Positions 35,662 through 47,301 of a stretch of DNA of 64,000 nucleotides are shown in pieces. Both the position numbers and the translations under genes were made by a program. Source of the DNA: Phascolomyces articulosus (Eukaryota > Mucoromycota > Mucoromycetes > Mucorales > Lichtheimiaceae). Position 1 is the first letter of the stretch. The number at the start of each line of letters is the position of its first letter. The notes under the pieces were generated by a model. It was not told the DNA's origin. It saw nothing but the letters and a program-made list of their open reading frames with translations, and searched no databases. Location: positions 274,173 to 338,172 of the forward strand of contig JAIXMP010000040.1 of assembly GCA_025677815.1 (NCBI GenBank), given 5' to 3'.

Positions 35662-35973
35662 GTTGAAATCGATTTACACTCAAGAGAAGATGAAAAAAAA
35701 CCTGCCAAAAAAAAATTCGATTGTTTAATCGAAAAATAAGAGCAGCCAATCACATTTCATTCTAGCTTGTTTCAGCATTTTAATTTTTTTCTAATATCAT
35801 CTGTATCTTATTATTATATATATATATTACATGGCTAATAATGAATTTTTATTCTAGCGACATGATGAATACTTTGTGTTATAAAGTTAAAAACATGAAT
35901 CGATTTCTCGTGTTGATATGCAAGGTTTTCTTGTGTGGATGAATGTGTTATAGGCGATGATAGCCTACTTTAC

Positions 35974-36435
35974 TCATGTTGGATATTTTTCCTCGTACAC
36001 TTTGAGAATTTCGTCAAATACTTTTCTGTAGTATTTGACATGGTTTTTTTTCATATTGTTCATATTCTTTTGTAAATTCTGGTGTAGCTTTTCGATTATA
36101 TATATATATATATATATCCAGCAATATACGACAATAAGTATAAATAATGTTCAACATTGAAATCATACATATAGCATATATTTACGGATTGATAAAGGGT
36201 TTATTTCAACACGAATTTCATCCTTGGTAATGTCAGAAGAGATTGAGCTATAAAATATAGTAAAGTAATTGGTATATCTGTATTTAGAAAGTAAGCAGTT
36301 ACAATAAATCAAATCCAACATATTAAATCAAATACATAAAAGTATGTGTTTTTATCATTGCGATCTTTTTCCTCAATAAGCATTATAGCCGCTTTTACAA
36401 CAGTCCCAATGGCTGATTTTTCAATGTTGGGTAAG
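35974..36435 (-). other. Unassigned coding-like segments (small gene or decayed gene)
   Basis: Three minus-strand pieces read like protein, not spacer. Near 36430-36340: PNIEKSAIGTVVKAAIMLIE then EKDRNDKNTY. Near 36247-36187: SISSDITKDEIRVEINPLSI. Near 36093-35974: EKLHQNLQKNMNNMKKNHVK then YYRKVFDEILKVYEEKYPT and a TGA stop. I could not join them with clean GT-AG junctions in a consistent phase, nor find a convincing start. It may be a gene with introns I failed to place, or a relic. I do not recognise the family. Confidence 0.35.
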
Positions 36436-36439
36436 AGCT

Positions 36440-39400
36440 ATCTTTACTATTTTTTGTCCTCATGCTAATTATTGGTGATTGCTCGCACTAGAATTTTTAC
36501 TATGCAAACGCGTTCTGATGTAATTTTTACGTATGCGTTATATGTGTTATCTATACCAAAGTTATCATATATTATATCCCAAGCGACAATCCTGATTACG
36601 AATAGAGTGCAAACTTACCAAGTATCTAACAATCAATGAAATAGGAAAGGAATAATAAATATTAAAATCCACCTTTTTGGTTTATTAATCAAGAGTATCT
36701 TATATTATCCGTATAAAACAAGATGCACCACAGCAGTACTGTAGACGATCAAGTGTCCTTCAATGCAGACTCAAGATTACTTTAAGTATTAGCTATCACA
36801 TACATAATATTATTCAATTATCATCACTGTATTATACAATATAAATAGATGCGATGACACCCATAAGCTTGTATATATACTGGTTGAATAAACTAAAAAG
36901 TAGTGGTTTATATTAAGCTCTATCCATTTATTAATACGTACATAATAGGATAATAATAATAATAATAAAGACCTAGTCCATATCTTTACCATAAAAAGAC
37001 ACTTGTCTTCCATTCTAAATTATGGCTATTTTTTAAAAAGCCTTTCATTACTTATTTACTGTAATTTCTCGTAACTAAAAGCAGCATACAGTATTTTGCT
37101 CACCTAGTTAAGCGCTATCATTTCTCCATAAAGTTAGAAATGAATCTCTGACGAAATTCTTCCAGCATAACTGTAGCTTTTTCAGAAATCATGTAGGAAG
37201 TTCATTTTAAGGTGTATTCATGCACTGTCATTTAATTTGTTATAACAAATTTAGTAGACTTTCATCGTTAGTCAGCACTACTTGTTACTATTGGTTCTAT
37301 CTTTTTTTTTAAAAAAAAACAACGACGACGACATCAGATGGTGGGTAGCTATGAATACCATGATCCGCATCGTAACAACAATGTATACAAATAGCATAAA
37401 TAATATTATATTTATTGTGTCAATAAATGCCATCATAATAGATACAGATGTAAAAATATCTGTGTTGTTCAAATACATAATTAATGACATTCATTCCATA
37501 AACTAAAAAATCTAAACGAACGATGACTACTATAACCTATATCTAAAAGCTGAATTATCATTTGATATATGTAGTGGTTACAATTAAACAAAAGACGAAT
37601 GTTCTATCATCTTTTTGTATTACATACACTTGATATAAACGCCAATATGAATGATATGATGGTGTTGGGTAACCCCTGGTAATTTTCAAAATCAACATAT
37701 CCTGTTATAGCTAGGATATAACCAACTTTCTTTTTTATTTTTCTTTTCACCCCTGAGGGAAGACTAAATCAAATTTTTTTGTACTTCCATTTTATAATAA
37801 ATTCACGTATTATATATCAAACATGTCATTGTTAGGTATTAAATTAATCAACACTAAAAAAAATCAAAGAATCATTTTACCACCAGTTATGAATACTCAG
37901 GGCAACATCAAGTAAACAAGCAAACATTATTAATAATAGGTTTTTGCTATTCGCTGTTTATAACGATAAGTACATTTCTATTTGAGTTTTTGAGCCAGAC
38001 AAAAATCATATGTGGTTGGTCGTTACACTTCTTTATTAGATTGATTGTTGCTCTTACCATTTATATAATAGAGATGAGTAGTTGGATCCAAACAATTCTT
38101 CAATAATGTGTGTAGGACAATCTGTTGCTGTGACTGATGGTGGTTGTGTGTTCACAAACTATATTTATTGATATATATCTTTCAGTTCTGGAAAAAAAAA
38201 ATAACTCTAGCGCATTACATCATGTGTAATATGATGTAAGGCTTTTATTGTTCAAAAAAAACATGTGATGGACTATAATAATACATGCAGTATGAACACA
38301 TACATACATTTTTTCTATTTATTTATTGATATATTATTATACAGACTTTTTGGTCCTTTTTTTTGGTATAGTCTGAATTATTGTTGAAAAGGAAAAAAAA
38401 TCATATAGAAGTTATATATAATTTGATATGTTTAATGAGATTAGCAGATATTCTTATGATGATGAGTGGCGCTAAAATAAAATATATTTATTAGTAGTAA
38501 TAAAATTTTCATATTATAATTTGGATAAAGAATCTTTGAAGAAATCCAAGATTTTTGTTTTTTCATTGAAACCTTCGTAAGAAAGACGTATGCCGATTGT
38601 CAGTGTTCATAAAGTATCATCATTCATTTTATATAAGAAAGGTCTTTACATAGCTGGAAGATCCAAGGGAAAGTAAAATGAAAATTTACGTAAAGTTTCA
38701 CACGTCAATTTGTATTTTTTTTTGGTTTAAACATATTTTCAAACAAGGAGTAGTAGTAAAGTATTTAAAGGACCCATATATACACACACATTTCATGGAT
38801 AAGAGTAGCTATCTCCACAAAGATTCTATCTTGTTCGATCGATGTATTTTACACCATTCATATGTATCCTTGATGATATAGTTGTTGGCACCTGACATGT
38901 AAAAATTGACGTAAATGTTTATTGTTATTTCCTCCATTCCATGAAAGAGAGGTGGAGGATTTATGATGTATAGAAGGGTTTAAGTTTTTTTTTTTTTTTG
39001 ATATATATATTCAAAGATTCAATAGAATCTCAAATCACGATTGTAAAAAAAAAAAGTGAATTATACTAGTGATATTTGGTTTTCAGAGAAACTGTGTAAG
39101 TATTTCTATTCTCCTTTCATGTAACACAGGAGTAGGTTTGAAATGGTGAGGCATTCTATGACCTCCATGTCGCGATTTTTATGAAATGAAAGAACCAATA
39201 CTACTTGGTGATAGTTTTAATAAATAAGATAGCTCTTGGCATGTTTCATTTATAATAAACAAATGTGTAAAATTTTTCCAGTGAGATAAAGAAATGATGG
39301 ACTCGGGGTAAAAGTTCAATGCATGCAGGTCTGAAGCTGCATGTCCAACTTTGTCTTGTACTATTTATGAAATATAAAATACACACAAAGGCTAAATGTT

Positions 39401-39817
39401 ATTTTGTAATTCTCTACTGCTATAAGATATATGTTGTATATTATTAAGGATTGACAAATTTCAAGCAATAAAATATGCCATATAAGCTTATATAAAAAAT
39501 AAATTTATACAAATTTATAAAAAAGAGAAATAAGCTCCTTTAAATAAAGGATCCTATTGCTTTTTTACGGAATGTTTCAATCAAAAAAAATTGCCAAGTC
39601 CCCCAGTCGTTCTAGTCTATTGTTTTAGTCTAATCTTTTAATCTGGGTTTAGTGTATAATAAAAGTAAATGATCCAAAATAGATAGCATGGTTTTTTTTT
39701 TCACGAAAAAAAAAAGATCGTCGATCCCTTTTTAATTGGACTTTTTTCTTTTTCTTTTCTTTTCTTTTTTTCATTCATAGAAATACTACTCCATTCTTTT
39801 TTTTTCCATAAACAAAA
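36440..39817. other. Gene-poor AT-rich stretch, 3.4 kb
   Basis: Apart from the coding-like pieces just downstream at 35974-36435, the whole interval 35662-39817 has no gene I can support. The open frames present (for example near 37278-37506 and 38678-38881) are short and low complexity. A TTTTCTTT-rich tract at about 39740-39810 leads into the fucosyltransferase start. No tRNA or repeat family was recognised. Confidence 0.55.
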
Positions 39818-41224
39818 ATGTTTAGACATACACGTTCTCATCGATCATGGGCAACGAGTTGTATTATTACTACCGTGATACTTTTTTTATTGACACATGT
39901 GCTATTAATACGACGGACTTCAATGTCAAAGACGTCCACATCGACGAATAATACTTCTTCCACCAGTGCTAGCTGGCAATCTTGGTTACGAAGACCGCAT
40001 TTCTGGACTCATAGTCGAGACCCTAGTCAGAGTTATCGACCTATTCAACAAACACATGAGAAATTTCTAACCTTTCTACCTCATTCGGGTTTACACAACC
40101 AACGCATCGCACTAATCAATGCTGCCATCTTGGCTGGTGCATTGAATCGTACACTCTTGATGCCAGAACTTAATCTCGGTTCAGCAACTTATTGGCGACC
40201 TTTTGAACAACTGATGGATCGATTAGCACACTGTCCTGGCAACCCAAATGAACCCAATACTCGTTGCTATGAATATCGCGACTATGTTCCCGTCCCTGTC
40301 GATACCATCTTTGACTTGACACCGCTTCATGAACTCGGGATTCGTACCATGCAACGCCACGACATGCACGACGATTATTTTTCACGCTATTGGGGTATCG
40401 ATGAAGATATTAAGGAAGACGTGATGTACACATTGGACGATCAAACCCGTTATTCTTATCAAATTCATGATGACCTATCCGTTCCGAATGCCACCTTGGA
40501 CCAGTTTGAAACACGAGTTGATTTACAAGACCTGGCAGCTCGAAAAGAACCTTTTATCATGTTTGGTTCCTTGTTTGGTTCTCGACGATTGGCTATTCAA
40601 CGCACTGACTTGGTACATATCCGTGATTATTTACGCCAACGTATTGGAGTGAAACATCCAGTGGCTTTGGAGAAAGCTGGTGAGATTATTAATCGATTAG
40701 GTGGTGCTGATAATTACCTCAGTGTTCATTTACGTCAAGGCGATGGTCGGTTTAAAAAAGAAGCCAAAAAGACTATTGAACAAATTCGTCAATCCATGGA
40801 AAAATACGCCAAAAAACAAAGTGGTCATCATGATGACGATGAAGATGATGTTGTCAAAGGTATTCAACGTATTCAAGATCGCTCTGAACGATTAGAAGCT
40901 TGTGTTGCCACTCAAGAAAAACATAAACATACGCGGTTACGACTTATTTACATGGCCACCGATACAAAGAACCCACACGAAAATTTCACCGATCTTTATG
41001 ACGAATTTGTCTGTTTATTCACATTAAATGATTTTCCACAGGTAGTACAGTCTATCCGTAGCACAATAGTCGAGGTCGATCCTTATTTACGGAACGGAGA
41101 CCTTTTATTACCGCTCGTAGATGGTGAAGTGGCTGCTAAAGCTGATCATTTTATTCCTACCCCCAAAAGTACATTTTCAGGTTATATTCGTCAACGAAAC
41201 ACCCAATTTCATGAATTAACCTAA
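39818..41224 (+). CDS. GDP-fucose protein O-fucosyltransferase-like protein, type II membrane
   Basis: One uninterrupted exon gives 468 aa, unusual in this intron-rich neighbourhood. A single transmembrane anchor lies at about residues 13-31 (CIITTVILFLLTHVLLI) after a short basic cytosolic tail, as in Golgi glycosyltransferases. A Ser/Thr-rich stem follows. The catalytic domain shows FLPHSGLHNQRIALINAAIL, LNRTLLMPELNLGSA, the O-fucosyltransferase signature YLSVHLRQGDGRF and STFSGYIRQ near the end. It should use GDP-fucose to modify protein or glycan acceptors in the secretory pathway; the acceptor is not predictable. An acidic insert (DDDEDDV) lies in a loop near residue 340. Confidence 0.85.
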   Translation: MFRHTRSHRSWATSCIITTVILFLLTHVLLIRRTSMSKTSTSTNNTSSTSASWQSWLRRPHFWTHSRDPSQSYRPIQQTHEKFLTFLPHSGLHNQRIALINAAILAGALNRTLLMPELNLGSATYWRPFEQLMDRLAHCPGNPNEPNTRCYEYRDYVPVPVDTIFDLTPLHELGIRTMQRHDMHDDYFSRYWGIDEDIKEDVMYTLDDQTRYSYQIHDDLSVPNATLDQFETRVDLQDLAARKEPFIMFGSLFGSRRLAIQRTDLVHIRDYLRQRIGVKHPVALEKAGEIINRLGGADNYLSVHLRQGDGRFKKEAKKTIEQIRQSMEKYAKKQSGHHDDDEDDVVKGIQRIQDRSERLEACVATQEKHKHTRLRLIYMATDTKNPHENFTDLYDEFVCLFTLNDFPQVVQSIRSTIVEVDPYLRNGDLLLPLVDGEVAAKADHFIPTPKSTFSGYIRQRNTQFHELT

Positions 41225-43035
41225 AAGAAACACACACCATGTTCTTTCTTATCTTATTTTTCATGCCATATTGTATATTTTCCCTTCGTCATCATCCACT
41301 ACATCATCATCATCATCCATCATCATCAGTCCCGGATCGACTTTAAAAAAAAACTTGTAAATTATTCACTTTATAAAAAAAAAAGAGAAAGCTTACTATC
41401 TATCCTAACACACAACGCTCTTCCTCTTCCCGTTCCTATGATCTTTTGTTACACTGTATAATACTCATATAAATATCAACCATCTATGTCTTAATCAATG
41501 TTCATCATTGTTTTTGTTACATCATTTTCTTTTCTGATTGGGGGTGTATTGATAAATTATCTAAATATGGGTAAAAAAAAGTTGTAAACTAAAAAAGTGA
41601 GAAAACGTGTTTTTTTTGTATTTAGTGATTCTTGGCTTTTTATTTTAGTGCTAAATAGTTTATTTATCGTGTAAATAATATTCTAATGTGATATGATCAA
41701 AGAACGTTATATAATAACGATTTAAAATGACAAATTCAATATAATAAATGATATAAATATAGAAATGTAAAAACCCTTTTTCTTATCTTTGGTGATATAT
41801 TATGGTATTCCTTCAATTCTAGCGGGATGGATGGGACGATGACTGAAACTTTTGATGATATGCATGTTCATTTCCCAGAAAAGACCGCGTCCTTCTTCTT
41901 GCATTGCATATCTTCATTTTTAATCAGCTATATATAATAATAAATAATCATTATTTTCAGCTGATACAAGGTGGTGTGATGGCAGATTGCCATTGGTTTA
42001 TTATATAATATTACTATTTGACCTATACTGATTCAAAATGTGTGTGGTTATTATATGTGTAAATTGCTATACGGGTAATTTTTTTCTTTATTATTATTCT
42101 ATTATTACTATTTGTATTAAAATGAAGTGTTTTGTCGATCTTTTCAAACAAAAACATTTTATTTTTAATATATAAATCATTATTTATGGACCATCCTTTA
42201 TTTCCCCACGTTTTTAAACTAACATGTAAATAAATGGCAGCATTCCTATGAACTGTTGAAATAAATGAGATTTTCTTTATTTCTCATCTTTTTTATTCCA
42301 AATTATAGATTCTTTATTATTATATAATAAAGCTGATGACAATGTTAATCCACTCACAAGTCTTTTTTTTCCCGAGTCTATCATCCGATTTTTTCGATTT
42401 TGACATGCATATTATATCTGGTGGGTGTATGCTATTTATTATTGAATAAATAGAAGAGCCATCCACTAACTACAGCTTATTTTTGATGTTACACAACATC
42501 AAAAAAGAGAGTAAATAAAACGATTATAAGCTAAAGACAACAACATACTAGCCACACATGCACACACAACACATAGGCGCACTTATAAAAAAAAGCTTGG
42601 CAACAGTAAGTAGTAGCTGAGGTGGATCGAGACCTTAATGGTTAATTAGCATATATGGTAAAGCTTATTATTATTTAGTCTGCTCTTCAACAAATGGCAT
42701 GGGAATTACATAACCCATTTATGTTATCTCTCATTCAAACTTTATAGAGTAAATGGTCGATCTTTTTTTCTATAAATGAGTTGCTTTCATAAATATAATG
42801 ATCGTGGATAGTTATGATTAAACAAAAAGGAGCTGAGTGTTTTTTAATGAAATTTATTAACGTAAAAAAATACTAATATTATTATAATAATCAAATGCGT
42901 GAGTAATGTGAGTGAGTGTGTGTATAAAATGTGCTTGTAATTCATGTTGTAGTTAGTTGTCATTTGGGTGTAACCAATAAAAGATCCCATCACTGGTTCT
43001 TGCTAATTAGTAAAAATAACCATATTCATTGCTTT
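41225..43035. other. AT-rich convergent spacer, 1.8 kb
   Basis: The fucosyltransferase (+) and bHLH gene (-) both end here. A CATCAT-type simple repeat lies at 41290-41330 in the fucosyltransferase 3' UTR. Several inverted AT-rich stretches could form hairpins. No coding frame or RNA gene was recognised. Confidence 0.55.
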
Positions 43036-44003
43036 TTAACCAAGTGCTGCATATGCTAATTCATCTTCTGACGACTATATAATTATAATAAAGGAGGGAG
43101 GATAAGTTTATGATTCAATCATGATGGCGTTATTATTGTCATGGGTAACACTTACATCTTCTTCGTAGATTCTAATTTTAAAAATAAATAAAATAGTTAG
43201 CATGATTTTGATTAAATATATAATAAATGATTCGTCATAATGTGCTACATACGGTTCTCCTAATAAGCCCTGTAAATCCCGTACTTGATCTTTAAGATCA
43301 TTCTTGACTGAAATCAAATGTCGAATATGTTCCACCGCTAATAATATGATAACAAATCATCATTAATCTATTGTCCATCTTTTTTTTTTTCTTTTTCTTT
43401 TCATTCCTCCATCTTCTTCTTTCTTTCTCTCTTTTTCATTTCTTTTGCATACATTTTTGGAGAATAAGTGCTTCACTACGATTTCCTTGACTTAAGGAAG
43501 GGACCACTTCAATCAATTGTTCAAAACCAAGTCGAATGTTTTGTCGTCGTTTTTGTTCAGAAGCAATATGATTAGCTTTCTTTTCAGCTTCTGTTAAAAG
43601 TTCATGAGGTGCTTTCCTTGCTCTTCGTTGTCGTCGAGGTTGTGGTTGCTGTGGTTGGTCTTGTTGATTATTGTTGTTGTTGTTGTTGTTGTTTCCTTGA
43701 TCAGAAGAAGACGAAGGTGATAATGCTAATGAATCTTCTTTCGAAGAATCGTCCAATTCGTCTAATCCTCTCTTTTTACGTACTGCTGTTGACCGATCAG
43801 AATCCACCATTTGGTCTATATTTATATATTTATGATTTTCATTTTCATTTTCATTATTATTATTATTATTGTTCATTAAGTAATCATATTCATTTGGAAT
43901 TACACAAAAACAAAGAAGGAAAGGTTTTGTTCTTTATTGTCTTTTATTATTATTATTCACCTTTGTCATTAGAGATTGGATTAGTATCGTCATGTAAAGT
44001 CAT
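43036..44003 (-). CDS. Basic helix-loop-helix transcription factor, Ino4-like
   Basis: Five exons (44003-43961, 43815-43453, 43337-43253, 43171-43156, 43074-43036) give 181 aa; one internal exon is only 16 nt. The bHLH runs from the basic region ANHIASEQKRRQNIRLGFEQ through loop LIEVVPSLSQGNRSE to helix 2 LQKSVEHIRHLISVKNDLKD. The His-Glu-Arg arrangement (H, E, R in HIASEQKRR) predicts E-box binding. Pro/Gln and poly-Asn tracts precede it. Ino4-like factors pair with another bHLH to control phospholipid genes in yeast; that role is only an analogy. Translation could instead start at an in-frame ATG in the poly-Asn region (43876) if the first intron is retained. Confidence 0.85.
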
Positions 44004-44791
44004 TGTTATTTATTTATTCGAATTGGAAATGAATGGTGCTTAGAACGGGATTACGTTGAAGAAAATAAAGGAACAGAAGGTGAGAGGGCAGGATCGACTT
44101 TTTAGAACAAAAGCAATTGGACTTGGGTTACATCTGTTTTTCATTGGCTACTACCGTTGATTAGACTGGGAGCAAAATTTGGGGATGTATTATAAAGTGG
44201 TATTTAAATATTCCCATCTACTATATCGTTTTCTCATATCATTTTTAATGCATTTTGTTATATTAATAAAACATGGCGTCATACATTAATATCTTTATTT
44301 TTTTCATAAACAAAAAGACCATTTGAAATAATAGTTACAAAGTTGAATACTCGATATATGGACTTCTTGTTTTATTTTGATTAAAAAGGGTGCTTTTGAA
44401 GCGATTACTGCTGACAAAAAGAAAATGTTTCACTGCGATCCGATTTCCTAGTTTTTGGAGAAAAGATTCTATGACATTGGGGTGATACGTTTTCGTCTGT
44501 TGTTTGTATTAAAATAACAATAATGACAATATAATTATTTATAAACCAAAATCAACCTAGTTCGTTATAATAAATAACAATCTATGATGATAAGTTTGTT
44601 TGTTATAGATGAAATCGCTTATTAACCGACGGTGAGAATAATAATAAAGACGGCGCAAGTTTTTGTGTGACGTTAAATCTGCCTTTTTTTTTATTGCTCC
44701 GGCAAAAACGCGTACTTTGACTATTTAACAGGAATTTTTTTTACTACTTTTTTTCTCTTCTTTAACTCTTTTCTTCTTCTTTATACATAAA
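44004..44791. promoter_or_regulatory. Divergent spacer between bHLH gene and FKBP12 gene
   Basis: Both genes start outward from this 788-base interval. A T/C-rich tract at 44730-44785 lies immediately upstream of the FKBP12 ATG and probably marks its core promoter. No further elements can be named. Confidence 0.5.
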
Positions 44792-45446
44792 ATGGGTGTT
44801 GAGTAAGTCTTCTATTTCGTTACGATTTTTCTGTTTATGATGCTATAATATAATAGGGAATAACTCTACATTTCTTGGGTTGGAAAATGTATCCCTAGAT
44901 TAAGAAACCTTATCAAACTGACCAAACATGTGTCATCTCTTTCCTCAAAAAATAATAATCCACACCCTTATTTAAACCTTTATAAACGTCATTTCCATGC
45001 TACGTGTGCTGCATCTTACCCACTCAGAATTGAAACTACTACTCCTGGTGATGGCAAGAACTTCCCCAAGCCTGGTCAAACCGTCTCCATGCATTATACT
45101 GGTACCTTGACCAACGGTGATAAGTTTGATTCTTCCCGTGACCGTGGAGCTCCTTTCGTCTGCAAGATTGGTGTTGGTCAGCTCATCAAGGGTTGGGATG
45201 AAGGTATGTTATTTTTTTTATAGAACAGCTAATAAGCAATATGGTGATGGATGAATGAAATAGAATAAAATGGATTCGTAATAACATATCTATTATATAT
45301 AAAAAGGTGTTCCTCAAATGTCTGTTGGTCAACGTGCCAAGCTTACTTGCACTCCTGACTATGCTTACGGTCCCCGTGGTATTCCTGGTGTCATTCCTCC
45401 TAACGCCACCTTGGTCTTCGATGTTGAACTTATCAAGATCCACTAA
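44792..45446 (+). CDS. FKBP12 peptidyl-prolyl isomerase
   Basis: Three exons (44792-44802, 45028-45203, 45307-45446) give 108 aa, the standard length of FKBP12. It reads [20 protein letters not shown] at the start, then [58 protein letters not shown] and [11 protein letters not shown]. The active-site aromatic and aspartate residues of the FK506/rapamycin pocket (Tyr, Asp, Phe, Trp, Tyr) are in place. It catalyses proline isomerisation and, with drug, blocks calcineurin or TOR. In Mucor the equivalent gene is fkbA, whose loss gives FK506 resistance. The first coding exon is 11 nt. Confidence 0.96.
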
Positions 45447-46928
45447 AGCAACTGCGCTTTTTTTGCAGAAAACAACAAATGCTTAATGTTATATCAAAAA
45501 TAAAAAACATGTAACTCAAAACCGGATCTCCCCACACACATAACATATACACAACAACAACAACAAAACGCGTTGATCCTGGTAGCGCATTGATTGGCTG
45601 AGTCATTGGAGGAGAGAGAAAAAAAAGAATCAGAGAGAATGAGAAGGAATTTTGACAACTTTGAATAAGAGACCCGATCCATGATGGTGGGACGCGTGGC
45701 GTTTTTTTTGGGGGGGGTGGAGGAGGCAAAAGGGAGCGCGGTGATTTATAAATTGGATTATGACGTATTTTTATTTTTATTTTTTTGTAAAAGAGATGAA
45801 AGAGAGAAGAGAACCAGATTTTTATTTTTTGCATCTCTATTTGTTATTTATTTTGTTTGCATGATGAAAAAACCATCGTTGTGTATTACGGCTCTGTTGT
45901 CTTGAAAATTCCGTAGCATCCTATTTCTACCTAATATAAAAGTGGCGTTGTAATTATTATTATTATTTTCATAGTCATATATAAAGTTGTAAAGTAATCA
46001 CCTACAGTACATATCTTGATAATGACCTGATTCATCCAGGTTGATGACATCTATATTATTTTAGATATCTTTCAATTTCGAAAATCGTATCCATTTCTAC
46101 TTTATAACGAAATCTTGGCAATAACCGCCAGAACTTTTAAAAAAATATAATTATTATGAACTTGGTGCGCTCTGTTCACGGTGATTCCCATTTGTGAAAC
46201 ACTTTCGCATAATCGATTTGGATAATGATAACCTCACTTCTATTTCTTTATGCATGTCATGAGAAGCTTCTAATGTAAATCTACTTTTATATTATTCAAT
46301 AAATATCCAGAGTAGAACCAGTTATGGACAACCTTAGATCTTGGATACGTTTATCCGTAAGACATAGATAAAGAATGTATTATTAGCCTCCAAGTGCTCA
46401 TCACTGAATGACTTTTGCTTAATTTGGCAATATTTTGTTTTCCCATTTCACAAACATCAACTGTTTATACGGCGCATATTTTTAAGTCTATTTGATCTTT
46501 GCAATTCATTGCTTTCATAAGATTGAATAATATTACAACTAGAAGCCGAAAAAAACAAAGAAAAAAACGGAGGATAGATCTAAATAACTAAAAGCTAAAG
46601 GCTACATAATCCATATCCTCCTCCTCCACAGCAATTTACAACGGCACCAGGCAGTAAACAACCTCTTTATGTAATCATCGATCATCGATGAAAGTTTTCA
46701 ATACAATCAAGTCAACAACATGATAATAATATACCATTTTACCAAGATAAATCAGGTACATATACTAGTTAGTTCTTGTGGATGATACAACTACTACTAA
46801 TATATGGGGGGAATCATAATAAGAATATATTATCAAAAGAATGAAATGAACAAGAGAAATTATCGTTTTTTGTTGGTGAAAGGTAGGACAACATGGATGA
46901 TCTTGGAAATAGCCAAGTAGAGGAAGTA

Positions 46929-46929
<1 letters not shown>

Positions 46930-46972
<43 letters not shown>
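46930..46972. repeat. (TA)n microsatellite
   Basis: About 21 uninterrupted TA dinucleotides. The run is self-complementary and likely length-variable between strains. Confidence 0.95.
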
Positions 46973-46974
<2 letters not shown>

Positions 46975-47241
46975 ATCTCTATAAGATATACAGAAACGAT
47001 ATTTTTCTTTTGCTCCTTTATATTTATATATTTCACACAGGGGTGGATAAAATATTATGATGATATATATACAAGAGGAGATATGATAATAATATACGTG
47101 ACTTTTACAAGCATAAATCAGGCACAGAAAACTCTCTTTTTTATTTCTTCTTCTCTCCCTCTTTCTTTCTTTCTCCAAAAACTGTCTCCCAAACTATAAA
47201 TATTCTTCTTTACCTATTGAAATAGATACAACACATACTTG

Positions 47242-47246
<5 letters not shown>

Positions 47247-47281
<35 letters not shown>
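47247..47281 (+). repeat. (CT)n tract just upstream of the DNM1 start
   Basis: A near-perfect CT/TC run ends 20 bases before the ATG at 47302. Pyrimidine tracts often mark transcription starts in filamentous fungi, so it may be part of the core promoter or leader. Confidence 0.9.
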
Positions 47282-47284
<3 letters not shown>

Positions 47285-47301
47285 TATTTATTTAATTCCA
47301 A

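Larger units (their letters stand above)
45447..47301. other. AT-rich spacer and DNM1 upstream region
   Basis: The first part is FKBP12 3' UTR. No gene is recognisable; longer frames are low-complexity. A (TA)n run lies at 46930-46972, and a CT tract just before the DNM1 start. The DNM1 promoter should lie in the last few hundred bases. Confidence 0.55.

Noticed and set aside
38678..38881. Small + strand open frame (67 aa) in the gene-poor region
   Set aside because: AT-rich composition, no homology recognised and no start or splice context.
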